The notes below the pieces were generated by a model, which saw only the letters and a list, made by a program, of their open reading frames with translations, ran no database searches and was not told where the DNA came from. Below are positions 1-6,732 of a stretch of DNA of 9,212 nt, piece after piece (the stretch's first letter is position 1; each line of letters starts with the position of its first letter). The position numbers and the translations under genes are program-made. The stretch is from Candidatus Poribacteria bacterium. Lineage in GTDB: Bacteria; Poribacteria; WGA-4E; GCA-2687025. The stretch lies in the NCBI GenBank assembly GCA_002687025.1, contig NYZG01000061.1:1-9212 (forward strand), written 5' to 3'.

Positions 1-983
1 AGCGCCTTTTCGCGGTACTCGCCCAGTACGCGCTGTAGCTGCGCGTCTATGTGGTGGTCGAGCAGCCAGCTCACCACCTCCTGGTTGAGCGGCGGCGCGG
101 AGAAGCCGAGGTCACTGGTGCGCTGTACCAGCGCCTGCATGATCGCCCCAGGGGCGCCGACCAAGTAGCCGACGCGGAGGCCCGGTGCCAGCACCTTCGA
201 CACCGTTCCCACCTCGTACAGCAACCCAGCGCTATCGTGGGCAGCCAGGCTGGTGGGCGGCGTGATGGCCGGGTCGTGCACCAGATCTGCGTAGGCGCGG
301 TCCACCACCAGCGGCACCGCCTCACCCCGCGACTCGCTGAGCTCGTGCGCCAACTCCAACAGTTGCAGCTGGCGCTGCTGAGACAACACCGTCGAGGTGG
401 GGTTACCCACCGCCATCGTGTAGACGAAGCGGATGGCGTCCCGCTCGTCGCCGGACATCCGTTGCAGCCGCGCCGCCAACGCGTCGGGGGGGATGCCCTG
501 CTCGTCCTCCGGTATCGCCAGGATCTCGAAGCCGGCGCGGCGGAGGTAGCTGGTGTAGATGTAGTAACTCGGGTCTCCGGTAACGACCGTGCCGGTTCCC
601 ACCACGGTTGCCAGCGACTCCAGGAGGCTCGTCGCGCCGTTGGCGCCGACGATGATCTCACGCTCGGCGAGGTCCGCCTCGGTGACGCCGCCGATGAGGT
701 TGCGCAGGTAGAAGCGGCGGATGGCGCCGATGAGGTTCGGCGATCCCTTGGCGCCGCCGTAGTTGAGCGGCACACGGTATTTGTCGGGTCGCGACAGCAC
801 CTCCTTGAGCGCTGCGGCGACCAGATCCCGGGGAATCGTCCGCTCGTTCACGTAGCCGACGCCGAGGTTGATGTCGTAGCCGTCGCGGAAGTCCACGGCG
901 AACTGCGTCATCATGCGGTTCACGGGCGAAGGCGTCGCCGAGAGGGCGCCGTATCGCGATAGCTCCACGCGTCCTGCGTCCAT
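1..983 (-). CDS. PLP-dependent class I/II aminotransferase (C-terminus beyond left edge)
   Basis: This is a fold-type-I aminotransferase that should move an amino group between an amino acid and a 2-oxoacid in the cytosol using pyridoxal phosphate. 327 codons are visible; families of this type run about 380-430 aa, so the last part, including the usual substrate-carboxylate arginine, is outside the window. Visible landmarks are GANGATSLL (113-121, cofactor phosphate loop), N194 in VGNP, D228 and Y231 in VDRAYADL (PLP ring contacts), and the Schiff-base lysine K263 in SKVLAPGLRVGY. The SK-x-LAPGLR-x-GY block resembles the 2-aminoadipate/aromatic (LysN, MocR-like) group, but there is no GntR DNA-binding domain in front and the substrate cannot be named. 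The ATG at 983 was chosen because it lies 44 bases after the upstream gene's stop and gives a typical N-terminus. The ribosome-binding site is weak. It is probably co-transcribed with the nuclease-like gene upstream. Confidence 0.88.
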   Translation of the reverse strand, partial: MDAGRVELSRYGALSATPSPVNRMMTQFAVDFRDGYDINLGVGYVNERTIPRDLVAAALKEVLSRPDKYRVPLNYGGAKGSPNLIGAIRRFYLRNLIGGVTEADLAEREIIVGANGATSLLESLATVVGTGTVVTGDPSYYIYTSYLRRAGFEILAIPEDEQGIPPDALAARLQRMSGDERDAIRFVYTMAVGNPTSTVLSQQRQLQLLELAHELSESRGEAVPLVVDRAYADLVHDPAITPPTSLAAHDSAGLLYEVGTVSKVLAPGLRVGYLVGAPGAIMQALVQRTSDLGFSAPPLNQEVVSWLLDHHIDAQLQRVLGEYREKA

Positions 984-1027
984 GTCGCCGCCCCACGCGG
1001 GGGTAGATGCGGATCGCCTCAGACCAG

Positions 1028-1930
1028 TCAGTCCGTCGAGCGGTCGATCCAGGACGGCAGCGATACGGACTCCGAGATCGCCCACGCCGTCTCGAACACG
1101 GCGGCGGTGAATACCGCGGACGCCTTCCCCCGGTCCAGGGCCAATGCGCGCATCGCCGCAGCGTCCTCCTCGGACGGGTCTTCGTCGGAGAGCAACGCCG
1201 CTTCGAGCTCGTACACCGCGTCGATGTGCGACCTCGACTCGTCGACCATGGTCATGATCCCCGCCATCAGGTCTTCATACGCCGCAGGGGGCGCGTCGGA
1301 CGCGAGGTCGTCTTCCGTGAGCCCGTGGCCTTGGATTAGCCCGTCGACCTTCTCGTGGATGCCGTTGTGCGGCGGCTTGCCGCCTTCGGGGACGCGTCCG
1401 TCGAAGTGGATCGTCACGTGGAGAGGCTGGCCGGCGTCGGTGGCGTAATGCGCGAGGACACCGGCGATATAGAGCGCCTTGTTACGGATATGCGGGTTGT
1501 CCGGCCATTTCCGATGCTCCGCGAACGCCACGGCCAGGCGCTGCGTCCACTCAGCGACCGAATAGGCGAGGAAGCCGACGTATTTCGGGTTCTCGTCGAG
1601 TTCCTGACATAGCGCGACGAACTCGCCTCGGGTGGGCGGAAGATCGCGGCCGTGGAGCAGTTCCAGGTCCAGGTAGTGTTCCGGTCCCTCGGTAGAGTTC
1701 AGTTGCGGCACGACGCGGTTCTTGATGATGTCGGGGTCTTTCACCACGTGGGCGATCATGCCTTCGCCGTCGCGGAGGAACCCGGGCATGTCGTCACCCA
1801 GCGACCGAACCGCGGCGCGCGTCACGATGGCGTGGCCCTCGGGCCACCACGCCTGCGCCGCTCCGTGTAACCCGAACAGAACGAGCCCCGCCGCACACAT
1901 CCCACGCCAGAACTTAGGCACGCGAATCAT
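1028..1930 (-). CDS. Secreted zinc-dependent S1/P1 nuclease or phospholipase C family protein
   Basis: A 300-aa exported phosphoesterase of the S1/P1-nuclease and zinc phospholipase C superfamily. Residues 1-27 form a Sec signal peptide (basic start, hydrophobic core, AQA cleavage site). Cleavage would leave W28 as the new N-terminus, and in this superfamily the N-terminal tryptophan itself binds zinc. Further candidate zinc ligands match the P1 pattern: H33 (sixth mature residue, as in P1), D67 or D65, H85 in EHYLD, H161 and D165 in HYATD, H171 (six after that Asp), and H192 and D196 in HEKVD. The set looks complete, so a trinuclear zinc site and activity are expected. Whether nucleic acid or phospholipid is the substrate cannot be read from sequence; P1-like spacing slightly favours nuclease. 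The start has a good GGAGG site and lies 33 bases after the SRPBCC gene. Confidence 0.88.
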   Translation of the reverse strand: MIRVPKFWRGMCAAGLVLFGLHGAAQAWWPEGHAIVTRAAVRSLGDDMPGFLRDGEGMIAHVVKDPDIIKNRVVPQLNSTEGPEHYLDLELLHGRDLPPTRGEFVALCQELDENPKYVGFLAYSVAEWTQRLAVAFAEHRKWPDNPHIRNKALYIAGVLAHYATDAGQPLHVTIHFDGRVPEGGKPPHNGIHEKVDGLIQGHGLTEDDLASDAPPAAYEDLMAGIMTMVDESRSHIDAVYELEAALLSDEDPSEEDAAAMRALALDRGKASAVFTAAVFETAWAISESVSLPSWIDRSTD

Positions 1931-1956
1931 CCCGCCTCCACCCTACGTTGTCCGAC

Positions 1957-1979
1957 GCAGGCGCTACGAGAGCGCCTGC
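1957..1979 (-). repeat. Perfect 9-bp hairpin across the SRPBCC stop codon
   Basis: Arms GCAGGCGCT and AGCGCCTGC with a 5-base loop cover the last codons and the TAG stop of the SRPBCC gene, just before the P1/PLC-like gene. No T run follows on the minus strand, so it is not a canonical intrinsic terminator. It could be an mRNA-stability or attenuating structure between the two genes. Confidence 0.6.
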
Positions 1980-2389
1980 TTCAACTGACCGAGAAGCGCC
2001 ACGTAGACAGTGTGACAGAACTCGACGGCCGCGTCGTCCCTTCCTTCCCAACTCGACGACCATTCCACGAACGAGCCGCCGCCTTCGGTGATCTCGTGCA
2101 CGGCCAGCGCGCCGACGTAGTCGGACAGATCGTCCTTCGATACGGGCGCCGGACCATCGTCGATGCTGTACCTCAGAGCGCGGTTCAGGTCGCTGATCTC
2201 GACGAGCGTCTCGTGGAAGGCGTCGTTGAGCACGCGCTTGGCGCCCATCTGGTCGCCCGCCTTGTCACCGACCGCCTCGCAAGACGTCAACACGGGGTTG
2301 GCCCACGACACGTCGTGGAAATCACGGACCGTGGCCCACACGTCGCCGGCCGGCTTGTCGATCACGATGGACTGGTAGGTCTTTCCCAT
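1964..2389 (-). CDS. SRPBCC/START-like domain protein (polyketide cyclase-dehydrase type)
   Basis: A 141-aa cytosolic protein with the pattern of a single SRPBCC (Bet v1-like) domain: a first strand around QSIVIDKPAGDVWATV (6-21) leading into a helix, a W29-A-N-P segment, middle strands including the FHETLVEISDLNRALRY region, and a long C-terminal helix (about 119-140). The PAGDVW motif is typical of the polyketide cyclase/dehydrase/lipid-transport group. These proteins bind hydrophobic ligands in a cavity, and no ligand can be inferred here. The open frame continues upstream, but the ATG at 2389 is preceded by a strong AAGGAGG with an 8-base spacer and starts the domain correctly, so the upstream codons are rejected. 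It lies behind the oxidoreductase terminator, so it should have its own promoter. It is followed closely by the P1/PLC-like gene. Confidence 0.85.
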   Translation of the reverse strand: MGKTYQSIVIDKPAGDVWATVRDFHDVSWANPVLTSCEAVGDKAGDQMGAKRVLNDAFHETLVEISDLNRALRYSIDDGPAPVSKDDLSDYVGALAVHEITEGGGSFVEWSSSWEGRDDAAVEFCHTVYVALLGQLKQALS

Positions 2390-2532
2390 CTCGCGCTCCT
2401 CCTTGTGGTCTGAACCTGGTGTCGGCGGGCGCGGAATGCCCCCTCGTGATAGTACGGAACGGCGCTGTGGCCGAGCGACGCGTTCGCGAGCCCGCGCCGG
2501 CCGTGTCATCCGATGGCGGGGGTGGGGCAACA
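2390..2532. other. Intergenic spacer ahead of the SRPBCC gene
   Basis: About 140 bases between the oxidoreductase terminator and the SRPBCC start. I see the ribosome-binding site AAGGAGG on the minus strand at its left end. A TACTAT box at 2449-2454 could be a -10 element, but no convincing -35 lies 16-18 bases before it. A promoter is expected here because of the terminator but is not clearly visible. No gene is supported. Confidence 0.4.
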
Positions 2533-2557
2533 GAAAAGGGCGACCCGGTGGCCGCCC
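2533..2557 (-). terminator. Intrinsic terminator of the oxidoreductase operon
   Basis: On the minus strand, starting 28 bases after the ferredoxin-beta subunit stop, an 8-bp stem (GGGCGGCC with GGGTCGCCC-side pairing, one G-T pair) closes a 4-base loop and is followed directly by TTTTC. Position, stem strength and T run fit a Rho-independent terminator. It separates the oxidoreductase operon from the SRPBCC/nuclease/aminotransferase cluster. Confidence 0.8.
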
Positions 2558-2584
2558 CTCTCCAATGCGTAATGTGACTACGGG

Positions 2585-4168
2585 CTAGATGTTGCCGGCG
2601 AGTTCCTGCAGCATCCGCCAGTTCCTCAAGCGGTCTTCCTTGGCGGCGAGCAGTTCGTCGGACGGGTTGCCGTCGGCGTCGAAATGCTTCGCGAAGCGAC
2701 CCTCGGAACGCGCGAAGGTGATGAAGTCGATCACCTCGCCCGTCTTCGGGACCGTGTACCAATCTGCCCTGGCCGAGGGATTGCCGCGCAGGTCGATGCG
2801 TTCCTTCAGAAGATCGCCGGCCTGCGGATCGTGGATGAAGATCGGGAACGCGCGCGATTCCTTCGCCAAACGCGCCTGCGCCGAGGCCATGTCGTCGGCG
2901 ACGCCGTGCTCCGGCTGACACGTCGTGTAGACGTTGATGATCGCGGGCCCCGGATACTCGTTGGCGGCCATGACCGCCTTGTAGAAGTGGTTGAAGTCCG
3001 CGCACGTCGTCTGGGCGACGTACACGTCCGGGTGCATCATGCAGATCTGCGCCAGTTCCTTGCGCTTTTCCGTCTTCCCCTTGATGGCCGTGCCGTGGAA
3101 CGACATCTTCGTGTTCTGACCCGTGTACGACGCCGTGGACGCCTGACCACCCGTGTTCGAGTAGACCTGCGTATCGAGCACCAGCACGTTGATGTCCATG
3201 CCGGAAAGCATCATGCGCGAGAGCGACTGGAAGCCGATGTCGTTCATGGCGCCGTCGCCACCCAGGACCCATAGCTTCTTGTCCTGCCAGCCCATCTGAT
3301 TCCACCGCGCGCGTATGCCCATCGCGTCGGCCGGGGCGTTCTCGAAGAGCGAGTTGGTCCACGGTATGCGATAGGGGTTGTATGGGTACGTGGCGGCATA
3401 CACCGTATTGCAGCCCGTTGCCGCGACGATCCCGACCTGCTCGGCGCCGTGTTTGAACCCGGTCGCGGCGAGCATCATCCGAATGGCAGACCCCTCACCG
3501 CATCCCGCGCAGGAGCCGGCGCCGCCGGCATACAGCAGCGTGCGCTCCGTCAGCATCATGTCGGTGAGAAGGCGCTCGTTGATGTAGTCGGGCGACGTGT
3601 CCGGCAGGTTCTCGTAGGCGTTCCACGTCTGACGGTACTGCGGGATGTTCTTGTCGGTCTTCTGTAGCATCGACAGGGCGAAGTCGTCACACTGGTCGAC
3701 GCACTCGGCGCAACCCTTGCACTTCGTCGGGTCGATGAAGATGCCGAACAGGCCGCCGGAGCCCTCTTCCTTGCGCTCGTACGCATCCCAGTACTTCTTG
3801 GTCTTCGTGAACCGAGAACGCACTGCCTCGCGCACGTCGGGGTCGGAGATCTTCGCCGTCTCCTCGTCGAGCGTGTCGGGATGTACGACCTTGGCCAGGA
3901 TCGCGGTGTCGGGGCACTCGATGACGCACTCCATGCAGGCAATGCAGTTGGAGGGGTCGTATATGGGCAACTCGGGAGCGATATAGCTGAAGTCGCGCAG
4001 GACGGCCGTGCCCGCGGGCACGACGCTCAGCGCGGTTGCGGTATCGGCTTCGAGTTCTTTCTCGGCTACGCCTCGGTTATATGCGCCGACGATGCGTCGG
4101 TTGAATTCGTCGATGTCCAGCAGCGCGGGAGACGGTTTGGGAGCGTCGGTCGTGTTTGCATCGCTCAT
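2585..4168 (-). CDS. 2-oxoacid (pyruvate):ferredoxin oxidoreductase, fused ferredoxin-beta (TPP) subunit
   Basis: A 527-aa catalytic and electron-transfer subunit. With the alpha-gamma partner it would convert a 2-oxoacid, probably pyruvate, plus CoA to acyl-CoA, CO2 and reduced ferredoxin, or run in reverse. Residues 1-70 match the linker before the ferredoxin domain of NifJ (GTA...RDFSYIAPELPI). A two-cluster ferredoxin domain follows, with cysteines 75, 78, 81, 85 and 150, 153, 156, 160. The TPP domain spans about 205-480: C220 and C223 (SCAGCGE), C253 (ATGCNTVYAAT) and C417 (TTCQPEHG) would hold the third 4Fe-4S cluster near TPP. GDGAMND (304-310) and the VYSNTGGQ block (335-342) bind TPP-magnesium. 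It corresponds to NifJ domains V-VI as a separate gene. The ATG at 4168 is chosen because codons further upstream overlap the 74-aa gene; AAAGGA lies about 12 bases ahead. It is the last gene of the operon, before a terminator. Pyruvate specificity is an inference. Confidence 0.93.
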   Translation of the reverse strand: MSDANTTDAPKPSPALLDIDEFNRRIVGAYNRGVAEKELEADTATALSVVPAGTAVLRDFSYIAPELPIYDPSNCIACMECVIECPDTAILAKVVHPDTLDEETAKISDPDVREAVRSRFTKTKKYWDAYERKEEGSGGLFGIFIDPTKCKGCAECVDQCDDFALSMLQKTDKNIPQYRQTWNAYENLPDTSPDYINERLLTDMMLTERTLLYAGGAGSCAGCGEGSAIRMMLAATGFKHGAEQVGIVAATGCNTVYAATYPYNPYRIPWTNSLFENAPADAMGIRARWNQMGWQDKKLWVLGGDGAMNDIGFQSLSRMMLSGMDINVLVLDTQVYSNTGGQASTASYTGQNTKMSFHGTAIKGKTEKRKELAQICMMHPDVYVAQTTCADFNHFYKAVMAANEYPGPAIINVYTTCQPEHGVADDMASAQARLAKESRAFPIFIHDPQAGDLLKERIDLRGNPSARADWYTVPKTGEVIDFITFARSEGRFAKHFDADGNPSDELLAAKEDRLRNWRMLQELAGNI

Positions 4169-4185
4169 CCGCTGAGGTCGTCCTT

Positions 4186-4410
4186 TCAGTCTTCGTCGCG
4201 TGCGCGGAACGTGTCGCCGTTGACGATGATCCGGGGCAGCCCCAGCCGCGTCCAACTGGGTCGGGCTCCGGTTTCTATCTCGCGCACGTCGGCGTCGATG
4301 GCGTCCTGCTCACGCCGCTCCATGACGAAATCTCCGTCGTCATGGATCTTCTGGCTCGTCCAGCCGTCGTCGGTCTTCGTGTACTCGACGTAGTCGAGGA
4401 TCTTCGGCAT
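4186..4410 (-). CDS. Unrecognised 74-aa acidic protein inside the oxidoreductase operon
   Basis: I do not recognise this protein. It starts with ATG 2 bases after the alpha-gamma stop and ends 17 bases before the ferredoxin-beta start, so it is almost certainly co-translated with both. It has 74 residues and no cysteine, signal peptide or membrane segment. It is rich in Asp and Glu, with aromatic residues near the N-terminus (LDYVEY, GW) and a motif-like RPSWTRLGLPRIIVNGDTFR stretch near the C-terminus. It cannot carry an Fe-S cluster. The NifJ linker region appears to be kept at the start of the beta gene, so this is not simply a split-off domain IV. Its position suggests a small structural or assembly subunit of the oxidoreductase, which is inference only. 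The coding call rests on the tight spacing and the protein-like composition of this frame. Confidence 0.78.
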   Translation of the reverse strand: MPKILDYVEYTKTDDGWTSQKIHDDGDFVMERREQDAIDADVREIETGARPSWTRLGLPRIIVNGDTFRARDED

Positions 4411-4412
4411 TC

Positions 4413-6380
4413 TTACGCGACCTCTGCTTCCTGCGGCGGCGTTATGATGGCGGCCGGGATCTCGAACACTTCCTCGTAGCCGCGCGAGACCGCCTGGACG
4501 TTCGCCTGAACGACCGCTTCGCCGCGCTTTCCGAACCACTTGCGTAGGGCGTCCTCGATGCGTACGAAGAGGTCTTCCTTCGTGGCGTTCGCGGCCTCGA
4601 CGATCGGCGACACCCGCAGGAAGATGCCGGCGAGAACGATCCCCTGCATGCGCATTTCGAGGTCCGCCGTCGGCGCGACTTCCCGGGCGATCTTGACGGT
4701 GTTCAGCGCGAACACGCGGATGTTCCGCTTGCGGATGATCTCCTGCGACTCGTATGGAATCGCGGACCATACCTCGGCGGGGTCCGTCTTGTCGCTCTGG
4801 ATGAACAGCATTCCGTCTTCCTGCAACCCGCCCAGGGGGTTGCCGTATTGGAACGCGTTGACGTCGTTCAGGGGGACGAACTCGACGTGGTTCATTTCGC
4901 AGTGCGTGCGGATCGGCTCCGTGGCCACCGACAGGAAGTACGTGGTCGGGAGGCCCTTCTTCTCGGAGCCGTACTTCGGGTACGCCTGCACACTCCACCC
5001 GAGCTCTCCCAGGAACGACGCGATTACCTTGTTCGTCGTCACCGAGCCGAACCCACCGACCGAATGCCCCCGCATCGAGAAGGAACCGGTGGGCCGGATG
5101 TCGGGATCGAAGGGCGGATCGAGGGCCAGGTCGTGCTTGATGCCGAGGACGAAGTACCGCGGCTCGCCGTTGTTCCACATGTGCGCGCACGTGGCGACGA
5201 AATCGCCGGGACGGACGTCGCGGCTGCCAAGACCGGCCGAACCGGAGTAGATCACCGGTATCGTGTCGATCGTCGGGTAGCCCGCGTGACCGGTGAGCGC
5301 GTCTGCGAACGACGACTTGATCTCGGCGGTCAACGGGTTCGACTGCGCGATCGGGTTGTCCATGCGCTCTATGACCGCGAACGCCTTGACGTTCTTAAGC
5401 GCCTCGACGATCTCCGGCCCCGGGAAGGGGCGGAACGCCGAGACGTGCACGACGCCTACCTTCTTCCCCTGCTCGCGCAGGTAATCCGCCGACGCCATGG
5501 CGGTTTCCATCATGCTGCCCATGCCGACGAGGGCGTATTCCGCGTCGTCCATGCGGTACGGCTCGACCACGGAATACTCGCGGCCGGTTAGACGACCCCA
5601 TTCTTCCATGGCGCTCTTGAGGGCGGGCATCATGTCGTCGTAGTAGGCGCGTTGGGCGATCTTGCCCTTCATGTACGAGTCCTGATTCTGCACGGTGCCC
5701 GTCATGATCGGGTTGTGCGGGTCGAACAGGCTCGTGAGGCGCTCGCTAGGGCTGCCGACGAAGTCCTTGAGGAGCTCCGGCTCGGCCAGCAGCGTTGATT
5801 CCACCGTGTGCGTGGTCAGGAAGCCGTCTTGGACGTTCATGAAGGGACGTCCGCAATCCTCGGCGGCGCGGCGAACGATCGCCGCCAGGTCACCGGAGGC
5901 CTGGCCGTTCATTCCGAAGACCATCCCCCAGCCACAGTCCGCTACCGCCATCACGTCGTCATGTCCGGCGTGTACGTTCAGCGACTGGGACGTGAGCGCG
6001 CGGGCGCCGATGTGGAACACGATCGGGAGGCCCTTGCCGGAGATCGTGTAGAGGACCTCCTTCATCAGGACCAGTCCCTGCCCGGACGTGAACGTCGTCG
6101 TCCGCCCCCCGGCCAGGGCGAAGCCTTCACACGCCGTCGCGGCGCTGTGTTCGGATTCGGGCTCGAGGAAGATGATCGTATCGTCCCAGAGGTTCTTCGT
6201 CCCGTTCGAGACGGCGAGGTTGTAGCCCTCTCCCATCTTCGAGGACGAAGTAATCGGGTAGGCACAGGCGGACTGAGTTATCTTGGTCTCGACCCATACG
6301 ACGGTTTCAGACCCGTCGGCCGTTGTCGGAATGCCTGGAAACGGAGCCGACTTGCCAGACTCAGCCTTCGATTGCGACAT
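4413..6380 (-). CDS. 2-oxoacid (pyruvate):ferredoxin oxidoreductase, fused alpha-gamma subunit
   Basis: A 655-aa subunit equal to NifJ domains I-II-III. Domain I (about 28-265) has YPITSSSKMGEGY (41-53), holding the conserved active-site threonine, then EPESEHSAATACEGFALAGG and TFTSGQGL (97-103) and ARALTSQSLNVHAGHDD (126-142). Domain II (about 270-400) has VGMGS and the VSAFRPFP and ERMDNP blocks typical of the CoA-facing transketolase-C-like domain. The gamma domain (about 433-640) has GHSVGGFGSVTTNK (438-451) and AYPKYGSEKKGLPT (466-479). TPP pyrimidine and CoA would be contacted by this chain, while the partner subunit provides the TPP pyrophosphate site and Fe-S clusters. It is cytosolic. 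The ATG at 6380 has GGGAG about 8 bases upstream. A promoter lies about 120 bases upstream, and it is the first gene of a three-gene operon. A 2-oxoglutarate or other 2-oxoacid substrate cannot be excluded. Confidence 0.93.
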   Translation of the reverse strand: MSQSKAESGKSAPFPGIPTTADGSETVVWVETKITQSACAYPITSSSKMGEGYNLAVSNGTKNLWDDTIIFLEPESEHSAATACEGFALAGGRTTTFTSGQGLVLMKEVLYTISGKGLPIVFHIGARALTSQSLNVHAGHDDVMAVADCGWGMVFGMNGQASGDLAAIVRRAAEDCGRPFMNVQDGFLTTHTVESTLLAEPELLKDFVGSPSERLTSLFDPHNPIMTGTVQNQDSYMKGKIAQRAYYDDMMPALKSAMEEWGRLTGREYSVVEPYRMDDAEYALVGMGSMMETAMASADYLREQGKKVGVVHVSAFRPFPGPEIVEALKNVKAFAVIERMDNPIAQSNPLTAEIKSSFADALTGHAGYPTIDTIPVIYSGSAGLGSRDVRPGDFVATCAHMWNNGEPRYFVLGIKHDLALDPPFDPDIRPTGSFSMRGHSVGGFGSVTTNKVIASFLGELGWSVQAYPKYGSEKKGLPTTYFLSVATEPIRTHCEMNHVEFVPLNDVNAFQYGNPLGGLQEDGMLFIQSDKTDPAEVWSAIPYESQEIIRKRNIRVFALNTVKIAREVAPTADLEMRMQGIVLAGIFLRVSPIVEAANATKEDLFVRIEDALRKWFGKRGEAVVQANVQAVSRGYEEVFEIPAAIITPPQEAEVA

Positions 6381-6406
6381 TGGGCGCTCCCTGTGTCAAG
6401 TGGACC

Positions 6407-6434
6407 TTCTCCGGGTAGGACGCATGGCGGAGAA
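6407..6434 (-). repeat. 7-bp inverted repeat in the oxidoreductase leader
   Basis: Arms TTCTCCG and CGGAGAA are separated by 14 bases and lie between the promoter and the alpha-gamma start codon. It would form a hairpin in the mRNA leader, about 27 bases before the ATG. No T run follows. It could be a leader structure or an operator half-site pair. Confidence 0.4.
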
Positions 6435-6497
6435 CCCCCTTGAGGCCGCGGCAATCCGGCAGTGGGACTGCGTGCGAAACCTGCCCGCGTCATACTC

Positions 6498-6527
6498 AGT
6501 TTAGGCGAGTCGGGCCCGAATAGTCAA
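6498..6527 (-). promoter_or_regulatory. Sigma-70-type promoter for the oxidoreductase operon
   Basis: On the minus strand TTGACT (6527-6522, 5 of 6 to the -35 consensus) and TAAACT (6503-6498, 4 of 6 to the -10) are separated by 18 bases. Transcription would start near 6491 and leave a leader of about 110 bases before the alpha-gamma ATG. It lies in the only sizeable gap upstream of the operon. Confidence 0.6.
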
Positions 6528-6537
6528 CACATCCTGA

Positions 6538-6555
6538 CGCGGGAAATCGCCCGCG
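6538..6555. repeat. GC palindrome just upstream of the oxidoreductase promoter
   Basis: CGCGGG and CCCGCG arms flank 6 bases, and the repeat ends 11 bases upstream of the -35 box. The location suits an activator or repressor site, or it may be a remnant terminator stem without a T run. Function unknown. Confidence 0.4.
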
Positions 6556-6673
6556 ATCCCGCCCGGCAAGCGGCTTAACCACGGTTTGGCGCGCATCGTG
6601 GCGCGCTCCACGACACTGTCGAAACAGGTCGTCTTTGGGCCGCGCGGGGGCTGCGGGCGGGGGCATCGTGGTG

Positions 6674-6723
6674 GGCGCCGTGAGCAGCGCTTCAGCTCCG
6701 CGGACCATGGTGGGTACGGCGCC
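6674..6723. repeat. Inverted repeat just downstream of the FG-GAP lipoprotein
   Basis: Arms GGCGCCGT and ACGGCGCC (8 bp, extendable by 2 bp past a bulge) enclose 34 bases that contain further small self-complementary pieces. It starts about 10 bases after the lipoprotein stop on the minus strand. It lacks a T run, so it could protect the 3' end of that transcript or act with Rho rather than being a canonical terminator. Confidence 0.45.
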
Positions 6724-6732
6724 ACTATCGTG

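Larger units (their letters stand above)
6381..6732. other. Intergenic region and 5' leader of the oxidoreductase operon
   Basis: About 350 bases without a convincing gene; open frames here are short, Arg/Pro-rich and without recognisable motifs. From right to left it holds a long inverted repeat just after the lipoprotein stop (6674-6723), a 6-bp GC palindrome (6538-6555), a sigma-70-type promoter (6498-6527) and a leader of about 110 bases with a 7-bp hairpin (6407-6434) before the alpha-gamma start. The size and structured content suggest the operon is regulated. Confidence 0.6.

Noticed and set aside
51..962. Plus-strand 303-codon open frame opposite the aminotransferase
   Set aside because: It is an antisense shadow in GC-rich DNA, Arg/His/Val-rich with no motifs, while the minus strand holds a clear aminotransferase.
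2449..2477. Promoter for the SRPBCC gene with -10 TACTAT
   Set aside because: The -10-like box is acceptable, but no -35-like sequence sits 16-18 bases upstream, so it was not called.
2322..3362. Minus-strand 346-codon open frame overlapping the ferredoxin-beta gene
   Set aside because: Its composition is Arg/Gly/His-rich with no domain, and it is out of frame with the well-supported TPP subunit.
4189..5190. Extended version of the 74-aa protein starting at 5190
   Set aside because: The upstream part overlaps the alpha-gamma gene in another frame and is Arg-rich noise. The ATG at 4410, 2 bases after that gene's stop, is the natural start.
6393..6398. TTGACA-like hexamer just before the alpha-gamma start
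   Set aside because: It lies within about 20 bases of the ATG, so a matching -10 would fall inside the coding sequence; the promoter at 6498-6527 is better placed.
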